In this document: positions 57,515-64,000 of the stretch, piece by piece | How the letters are laid out: the number at the start of each line of letters is the position of its first letter | Position numbering within the stretch: the first letter of the stretch is position 1 | Origin: Proteles cristata cristata | Taxonomy: Eukaryota > Chordata > Mammalia > Carnivora > Hyaenidae | NCBI GenBank assembly: GCA_017311185.1 | Contig: JAESUZ010003901.1 | Coordinates: 620,001 to 684,000 of the forward strand | Reading direction: 5' to 3' | Length of the DNA: 64,000 nt | Notes under the pieces: model-generated | Told to the model about the DNA's origin: nothing | Databases searched by the model: none | What the model saw: only the letters and a program-made list of their open reading frames with translations | Position numbers and translations under genes: made by a program

Positions 57515-57960
57515 TCATGACAAAAATAAGAGAGTTAAATCCAGGAAAAAAAATTATGAAAAAAGTTGAGATGGAGAAAGATTTATAAGTATAAAATATG
57601 GTGACATATCCCAGGAGCCTTAATAAAATTCACATTCCCACTTCTGGGAAAATATTCTTAGAAAACTCAGAAATGAGTTAAAGATTTTTGGAGCAAGATT
57701 TCCTTTTAGCATCAGTTATAATTCCCAAAATATCTAACAATAGGGAAATGTTTACATAAATTATGCTGTAGTAATTTAATATTATGTACACAGCCTTCAA
57801 AAATAAAAGTCTAAGTACATCAGACAAAACATTTTTGCTAACAGCATTTACTGTAAAAAAAAAAAAACCCTTTAACTTATATTATGTTGTTAAGTGGAAA
57901 AAAAGAAAAAACTATGAAATGACCTAAATATAACATGTTTACATAGAAAATTTAGAAAAT
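57515..57960. repeat. AT-rich old L1-like fragment
   Basis: 'AGCATCAGTTATAATTCCC', 'CAATAGGGAAATGTTTACAT' and 'AATTATGCTGTAGTAATTT' look like an old L1 3' portion. An A run lies at 57854-57866. Non-coding. Confidence 0.45.
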
Positions 57961-57982
57961 AAATTTTAAAAAGAGAGAAATT

Positions 57983-58205
57983 GGGGCGCCTGGGTGGCTT
58001 AGTCGGTTAAGCGTCCGACTTTCGCTTAGGTCATGATCTCACAGTTCGTGGGTTCGAGCCCCGCGTCGGGCTCTGTGCTGACTGCCAGCTCAGAGCCTGG
58101 AGCCTGTTTCAGTCTGTGACTCCCTCTCTCTCTGACCCTTCCCTGCTCGCACTGTCTCTCTCTCTCTGTCTCTCTCCTAGAAATAAATAATACATTGAAA
58201 AAAAA
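57983..58205 (+). mobile_element. Felid SINE, young subfamily
   Basis: Young signature. Perfect 17-bp duplication TTAAAAAGAGAGAAATT at 57966-57982 and 58206-58222. Confidence 0.97.
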
Positions 58206-58432
58206 TTAAAAAGAGAGAAATTATAAATTCTATATAATCTCATTATCCAGGACAACCACTGTTGCCATTTTGTTGAATATCTTCTTAGTCTTTTCTCAAT
58301 ATCTATATACATATTGAAGTATAACTTTTAAATAAAAACTTATCCCATATTTTGTTACTTATGCTTTCATTCAATAACATGACAAACATATCTTTGTGAA
58401 AGTAAATCACATTCTAAAACTCACTAGCTTTA

Positions 58433-58646
58433 GAGGTGCGTGGGTGGTTCAGTTGATTAAGCGTCCAACTTCGGTTCAGGTCATGATCTCACAGTTTGTG
58501 GGTTCGAGCCCCTCATCAGCTGTGTGCTGACAGCTCAGAGCCTGGAGCCTGCTTTGGATTCTGTATCTCCCTCTCTCTGCCCCTCCACTGCTCATGCTCT
58601 GTCTCTCTATATACCAAAGAAATATATATATATAAAGAGAAAAAAG
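58433..58646 (+). mobile_element. Felid SINE, older
   Basis: Head GAGGTGCGTGGGTGGTTCAG. Tail grown into (TA)n. 10-bp duplication ACTAGCTTTA at 58423-58432 and 58647-58656. Confidence 0.93.
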
Positions 58647-58761
58647 ACTAGCTTTATAGCATTTCATTTTATGTAAGTGTTATATTTGATCATTTTCATA
58701 TTATCTTTTTTCCCACTTTTTCTTTGTAGTACTGTTTAATGCTGTGAAGATCAATCTGCTA

Positions 58762-58982
58762 TGATGACTGGGTGGCTCAGTCAGTTAAACGTCTGATTGT
58801 TGATTGCAGCTCAGGTCATTATCTCAGGGTTCGTGAGTTCGAGGCCCGTGTTGGGCTCTGTGTTGTCAGCGCAGAATCCCCAGCTCCTGCTTGGGATTCT
58901 CCGTCTCCCTCTTTCTCTGCCCCTCCCTTGCTCCCATTCTCTCTCTCTCAAAAATAAATAAACCTTTTTAAAAAAAAAAAAA
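58762..58982 (+). mobile_element. Felid SINE, older
   Basis: Head degraded (GATGACTGGGTGGCTCAG). CT tract and AAATAAATAAACC tail intact. Flanks ATCAATCTG / ATCAACCTG look like an aged duplication. Confidence 0.9.
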
Positions 58983-59235
58983 ATCAACCTGGTAACCAAT
59001 TCACATCCTTACAAAGTTACTTTAAGGTATGTGTGGTTTTTTTAGCTTGAAAATATGATAAATGTTATGATTCATAATTAATATGAAATTATAAACATGA
59101 ATGGGAAATGAACTCTAAGAAGAGGGAGAATTTAATAAGAAAGTTACATTAGTTTTTAATTTCCAAATGTATGAAAACAGCTTTTAAAAATGAAAAAAAA
59201 ATTAATGTGTGTAGTTAAAAAGTCAAATATGCCAG

Positions 59236-59448
59236 GGGTGCCTGTGTAGCTCAGTCAGTTAAGCAACCGACTTCGGCTCAGGATATGATCTCACACTTCA
59301 TGAGTTCAAGCCCTGCATTGGCCTCTGTGCTGACAGCTCAGAGCCTGGAGTCTGCTTCAGAATCTGTGTCTCCTTCTCTCTCTCTGCCCTCCCCTACTCG
59401 TGCTCTGTCTCTGTCTCTCAAAAATGAATAAACATTTTAAAGAAAGTA
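59236..59448 (+). mobile_element. Felid SINE, intermediate
   Basis: Head GGGGTGCCTGTGTAGCTCAG. Perfect 11-bp duplication AAATATGCCAG at 59225-59235 and 59449-59459. Confidence 0.95.
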
Positions 59449-59586
59449 AAATATGCCAGAAAGGCTTCTAAGGAAAGCAATTCTGTGGAGAAAGGTGAAG
59501 TCTGTTTATTGTCCAATTTAGAGTGAAAGAGTATACTTCCAGGGGTATTGCTTTTACCTAATCTTAGAATGTACAGATCATCTCTT

Positions 59587-59801
59587 TTTTTTTTTAATTT
59601 AAAAAATTTTAATTTATTTTTGAGAGAGAGAGACAGCATGAGTGGGGGAGGGGCAGAGAGAAAGGGAGACAGAATCTGAAGCAGGCTCCAGGTTCCGAGC
59701 TGTCAGCACAGAGCCTGACGCGAGGCTCCAACTCATGAACTGTGAAATCATGACCCGAGCCAAAGTTGGATGCTTAACCCACTGAGCCACTCAGGTGCCT
59801 C
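59587..59801 (-). mobile_element. Felid SINE, intermediate
   Basis: Minus strand. Perfect 17-bp duplication TGTACAGATCATCTCTT at 59570-59586 and 59802-59818. Confidence 0.95.
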
Positions 59802-60053
59802 TGTACAGATCATCTCTTGATGGTAACATCTCCCACAAGTGTCTTACTTCTCTTGCGTCTTCCAGTCAATATTTAAGAAAAGAAATCTCCTTCCTGGAAG
59901 GGTAAATGCCTGTCTCCCCGGGAATCTGCTCCTCACCTGAAGGTTGGCTGGACTTCTTAGTCTGTAGGCTTCAATGTCCCACCGTGGCCCTCTTTTATCC
60001 TAGCATTCCCAAATTCAAGCTTTCCTGTGTTTCTTAAAATCAGGGCAGACTAG

Positions 60054-60268
60054 GGGCTCCTGGGTGCTTAGTCGGTTAACCGTCCGACTTTCGCTTAGGT
60101 CATGATCTCGCGGTTAGTGGGTTCGAGCCCCGCGTCGGGCTCTGTGCTGACTGCCAGCTCAGAGCCCGGAGCCTGTTTCAGTCTGTGACTCCCTCTCTCT
60201 CTGACCCTCCCCTGCTCATGCTGTCTCTCTCTCTCTCTCCTAGAAATAAATAAAACATTAAAAAAAAA
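60054..60268 (+). mobile_element. Felid SINE, young subfamily, left of a tandem pair
   Basis: Young signature with a CTCCTGGGTGCTTAG head variant. Flanked by identical ATCAGGGCAGACTAG at 60039-60053 and 60269-60283. It inserted into the left target repeat of the SINE that follows. Confidence 0.95.
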
Positions 60269-60283
60269 ATCAGGGCAGACTAG

Positions 60284-60503
60284 GGGCGCCTGGGTGGCTC
60301 AGTCAGTTAAACGTCCGACTTCAGCTCAAGTCATGATCTCACGGTTCGTGGGTTTGAGCCCCACGTCGGGCTCTGTGCTGACAGCTAGCTCAGAGCCTGG
60401 AGCCTGTTTCAGATTCTGTCTCCCTCTCTCTCTGACCCTCCCCTGATCATGCTGTCTCTTTCTCCCTCTCTCTCTTCAGAAATAAATAAAACATTAGAAA
60501 TAA
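60284..60503 (+). mobile_element. Felid SINE, right of a tandem pair
   Basis: Intermediate signature (GACAGCTAGCTCAGAGCC, then TTCAGATTCTGTCTCCC). Left flank ATCAGGGCAGACTA (60269-60282), right flank ATCAAGGCAGACTA (60504-60517). Confidence 0.95.
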
Positions 60504-60807
60504 ATCAAGGCAGACTATCTTCCCTCTCAGATGCTCAGCGACCTTGATCTATTCTTGACCGAAAATTCCTCCACTTGGATCATCCTTGATGTCCATATCT
60601 GCTCTCCAATTTTTAGAAGTGTACTGACATCTTGAAACTACCAATGGTCCCCTCTTTTCTTTGTTGCAAATTTATACCTTTAAAAATGATCATTTTATTA
60701 TTCCCTTTGCAATAAATTAGTGGAAGTTCAGGAAGAAGAGCTGCATGTCTAATACACCACTTTGAACTGCCAAGGTCACTATTTGTTTTAAACGCACTTG
60801 ATTACTG

Positions 60808-60999
60808 GGACGCCTGGGTGGCTCAATCGATTGAGCGCCTGACTCTTGGTTTTGGCTCACGGCATGATCTCACGGTTCATGCACTGATGGTGCAGAGCCT
60901 GCTTGGGATTCCTTCTGTCTCCCCCTCTCTCTGCCCCTCCCCTGCTTGATCTCTCTCTCAAACTAAATAAATAAAATTAAAAATTAAAAAAATAAAGAA
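60808..60999 (+). mobile_element. Felid SINE, older, shortened middle
   Basis: GGGACGCCTGGGTGGCTCAA head and CTGACTCTTGGTTTTGGCTC. The segment after GTTCATGCACTG is shortened. Flanks ACTTGATTA at both ends. Confidence 0.92.
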
Positions 61000-61485
61000 A
61001 TGTACTTGATTATTGATTCTAGAATGTGCAACCTGTGTGGTTAGCAAGTTGGATTCACTAAACTTAATTTCGTCATCTGTACAATGGGTTTAATAAAACA
61101 TGGCCTGTCTATGTAGAGAGAATCAAAGGAAATTATCACATGCACACTAAAGAGCTTTATGAAGCCCTAAGGCCACACACTGCTGGGGTTTATTTTATTC
61201 ATTCAGTCTTCTTCCATGTGTGATATGGTTATTTCGTCTTCTAACCTGGGTCATAAAGGAGGTTTCTCAAAAAAAAAAAGACTTTTTCTTTTCAAAACCT
61301 ATTTTATGCTAAACAAAACATAATAGAATTTTTTAATCACTAAGCATATTTGTTCAAAAGGGGTTATTTTTTAGATCACCTCTGTGGTGCTATTTTCTTT
61401 TTATTACTTCAAAATGTCATGGGTCTCTGCAAAATATTATAATAGGCAAGACCATGCTAGGCTGCTTTTTTTTTTTTTTTATTTC
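61000..61485. other. AT-rich non-coding DNA
   Basis: 61060-61180 resembles a MIR fragment (CTTAATTTCGTCATCTGTAC). Runs of A near 61270 and T at 61466-61480. No gene is seen. Confidence 0.4.
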
Positions 61486-62130
61486 AGTAAGAAAACCAAT
61501 TAGCTGGTAAAAAGAGAATAAAAGTACCTGTGAAATCTTTAATCAATGTGCTAATTGAAAAAGCAGTTCGTTTTCTTTGTTGTTGTCAGATCGTTAGGAT
61601 CGTGTTGTAATTCACCAGCCTCAGAAGAAGGAGGAAATGTGAAATGGCTCGAATACCTGGCCTCTGGTATTTTTACTACACACAACTTTCCTATCATGCC
61701 TTGCCTTATGCATTCTAGCTGACCTAAAGGCAAATTTAAAATGATCAATACAACCAAGCCTTTATTCTCTCTCACTTGCTGCTGTGACTCTGTGCAGTTC
61801 GCTTTTTGGTGATTAATAACTAGCGAAGGCATCTTGCCTGTGGACATGCACAGCATTTCCTGTCCAGTCATCAAGGCATTAATCTGCATGTATCAGCAAT
61901 GGGCATCAATCATCAATACCAAAATACAGTGTTGTTATTAGGCAAGGGATTAGGAGTGCAGAACGTGTCCATGGCTGAAAAACAGAGTTCAGAATCCATT
62001 TCCAGGCCCCCAAATTAAGCACCTGAAAATCATTATGGAACATAGCTTGTTACTCTAGGCTTAACACAGCTAAGAACCATTTCTTGCTTTATATATCAAT
62101 TCTGCCCTTCATTTCTGGGCATGGGGAAAC
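61486..62130. promoter_or_regulatory. Candidate conserved non-coding element
   Basis: About 640 bp with no recognisable repeat amid dense SINE DNA. It is enriched in homeodomain-type words: TTAATCAATG, GTGCTAATTG, GATTAATAAC, GGCATTAATC, GCATCAATCATCAA. The 112-codon minus-strand frame (61551-61889) has no recognisable domain. A function is inferred only from composition and repeat exclusion. Confidence 0.3.
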
Positions 62131-62320
62131 TGAAATATGTTTTGGTTTGTGTTGAACATATACCTGAGTACTAGTGGTTATTTCCATAACCTAACCCTAA
62201 GTCTCCCCCACCCCCACCCCTGGAAGTCATAGTTCCTGATTATTCTTTTACAGCTTTCAGTGAATTTTTAAAAAGCTATTAAGAGTCAGTGTAAGTTTTT
62301 TCTAATTACATTTTAATTTA

Positions 62321-62524
62321 GGAGGACCTGGGTGGCTCAGTCAGTTAAGCATCTGACTTCAGCTCAGGTCATGATCTCTCGGTTCATGGGTTCAAGTCCT
62401 GCATTGAGCTCTGTGCTGGCAGCTCAGAGCCTGGAGCCTGCTTCAGATTCTGCGTCTCCTTCTCTCTGCTTCTCTCCTGCTTCTGCTCAGTCTCTCTCTC
62501 AGAAGTGAATTAACATTAAAATTG
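62321..62524 (+). mobile_element. Felid SINE, intermediate
   Basis: Head TAGGAGGACCTGGGTGGCTC. Tail AAGTGAATTAACATT. Flanks AATTACATTT on both sides. Confidence 0.92.
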
Positions 62525-62534
62525 AATTACATTT

Positions 62535-62650
62535 AAAAATTTTTTTATAGTTTATTTTTATTTTTGAGACAGAGAGAGACAGAGCATGAGCTGGGATGGG
62601 ACAGAGAGAGAGGGAGACACAGAATCTGAAACAGGCACAGGCTCTAACAC
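62535..62650 (-). mobile_element. Felid SINE, 5'-truncated
   Basis: Only the tail and CT-rich half (GAGACAGAGAGAGACAGAGC and on) remain, on the minus strand. The tRNA-like head is absent, replaced by CACTACACAAGGTTGC. Confidence 0.85.
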
Positions 62651-64000
62651 TACACAAGGTTGCAGATTCGATTCAATTGTACCACCATCCGGAGCTCTCA
62701 GAAAATCTAAGGAACTTTCTAGTCTAGTCTATTTCACTGACAACCTCCTCTGACTCTGAGATTGTTGAAGGAGGTGAAGACTTCCCCCAACCCTATTTTT
62801 TCTAAAAAATAACATAAACTAGGTGGGACTATCTAGTTCTTCTTTCAAAATATGGGTCAACAACATCTTCCAGGGGTAGACTCTAACTCCACGATGCTTG
62901 TATGCCAATGCTACTGTCTGTTTGGTCAAACTTAGCTTTCAAAATATGGTACAATTCAGCTTATGTTAAGGTATCGCTGAATTCATTCTGTTGACAAATA
63001 TTTATTGAGTACCTAATATGTGCTAGGATCTATAAATATAAAGATACAGAATATAAAGATAAAGATAAAGATAAAAAACACAGCTTTTTTGCTTAAAGAT
63101 TAGGTTTACTAGAAGAAAGAGGAGGACATTATTGCCAGAAAACTTCCTATAAATGACTTGAAATTAGCGGTACCCAGCAAGTAATATATTTTATTACATA
63201 TGTATTTGATCTAAACATCAAAAAAAGCCTTTATCTTGAAAATTCAGGCAATTTGGGGACTTGCAGCAGTATTAAGAAAGAGAATTTAATGTTCAGATTC
63301 AAAATTAACACCCTCAAATTTTGTATTCCTGTGGGGTTCTTTTTCCGGGTATCTTGGTTATTTGCCATTCAGTAAAATAAGGAGTGGGATAGATCTTGAC
63401 CTGAATTCACAAGGTGACTGCAGGTTGAAGGGAATATCTGATTTCTTGTTGAGTACCTTGTAGATTAGACCATTCCAATGTTTAAACTTAATAAGCCATA
63501 CTGGTGAGTCTCTCATCTATTTTCTGGTCTATAATAATAGTACTTAAATAATGAGGCTCTTCCTCCCCTCAGTAAAGTTTATCCTGAGTGCCTATTAAAC
63601 ACTAAGCATTTGGGAGGTATCAGTATACAAAACAAAGGTCCCTGCTTTCGTAGCGTACTGAAATCCAAAGAATTCCCCAGTCTTTAGGGATTGTCGATGT
63701 TAGTATTAGTACCCTGTGCTTAAAGGAAAAAATTTAAAATTACGAGGAGGTGAGACAAGGACCATGTTGTAAGAGTGTTCATTTCCTAGACTTCTCCAGA
63801 AGGTTTTGATTTTGGAAGATATCAATTACACCTCCCCAGTAACATGATCTATTTAAATTATGAAGTGCTGGAAAATAAAGATAGGAAATGTTCTCCACGG
63901 AGACTGGGGTTTGAGAGCATCTAGGGAGGAGCCTGGGAATTGGGGTATCGCAGGTTCCCAGAGAGGCCAGGCAGGAGGCGGTGGCCCTGGGAGGCCACAC
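62651..64000. other. Non-coding DNA to window end
   Basis: 62990-63080 looks like an L2/MIR end ('TATTTATTGAGTACCTAATA') with a short GATAAA tandem at 63050-63075. Otherwise unassigned. The frame reaching the right edge (63779-64000) is not supported as a gene. Confidence 0.4.

Noticed and set aside
1..64000. CRISPR array, phage, plasmid, operon or defence system
   Set aside because: Composition, SINEs, LTRs, MIR/L2 relics and the CpG island show vertebrate nuclear DNA. The tandem arrays here are microsatellites without unique spacers.

Overview
The window is nuclear DNA from a cat-family (Felidae) mammal. The main evidence is about 37 copies of the tRNA-derived carnivore SINE (felid SINEC/CanSINE type: tRNA-like head, CT-rich middle, AATAAA/poly-A tail). 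Nine of these belong to one CpG-retaining, apparently young subfamily. A carnivore-type L1 3' end and many old mammalian repeats (MIR, L2, MLT1, ERVL/MLT2, MER5A) agree. There is no operon structure, no prokaryotic gene and no intact protein-coding gene that I can support. Open reading frames in the window are either GC-driven frames in the CpG island, frames running through SINEs and microsatellites, or remnants of retroviral pol.

Layout. 1-6.4 kb: low-complexity and old-repeat DNA with five SINEs. 6.4-7.8 kb: a strong CpG island. It holds a GC-box array, a TATA-like element and a consensus splice donor, all on the minus strand, so it most likely carries the promoter and a non-coding first exon of a gene whose body lies beyond the left edge. 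7.8-36 kb: intergenic or intronic DNA with L2, MIR, MLT1, MER5A and L1M relics, one MIR split by a ~200 bp tetranucleotide tract, and an ERVL integrase-region relic at 32-33.4 kb. 36-42 kb: a (GT)25 tract, an L1 3' end with a SINE nested in its tail, and a clean solo endogenous-retrovirus LTR (39753-40405) with a 4-bp target duplication. 42-52 kb: sparse repeats, MLT1 LTRs and a ~280 bp polypyrimidine tract. 52.5-56.4 kb: a minus-strand ERVL provirus relic (MLT2-type LTR, then internal region to reverse transcriptase), broken by SINEs. 56.8-62.7 kb: a dense SINE cluster, including two insertions at one target site. 61.5-62.1 kb: a repeat-free, TAAT-rich block that could be a conserved non-coding element.

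The only element here likely to act in a host gene is the CpG-island promoter. I did not find a novel multi-gene system. The more interesting items are the minus-strand promoter and exon, the intact solo LTR with its palindromic CCAAT/E2F-like element, the nested and repeated-site SINE insertions, and the candidate conserved block.
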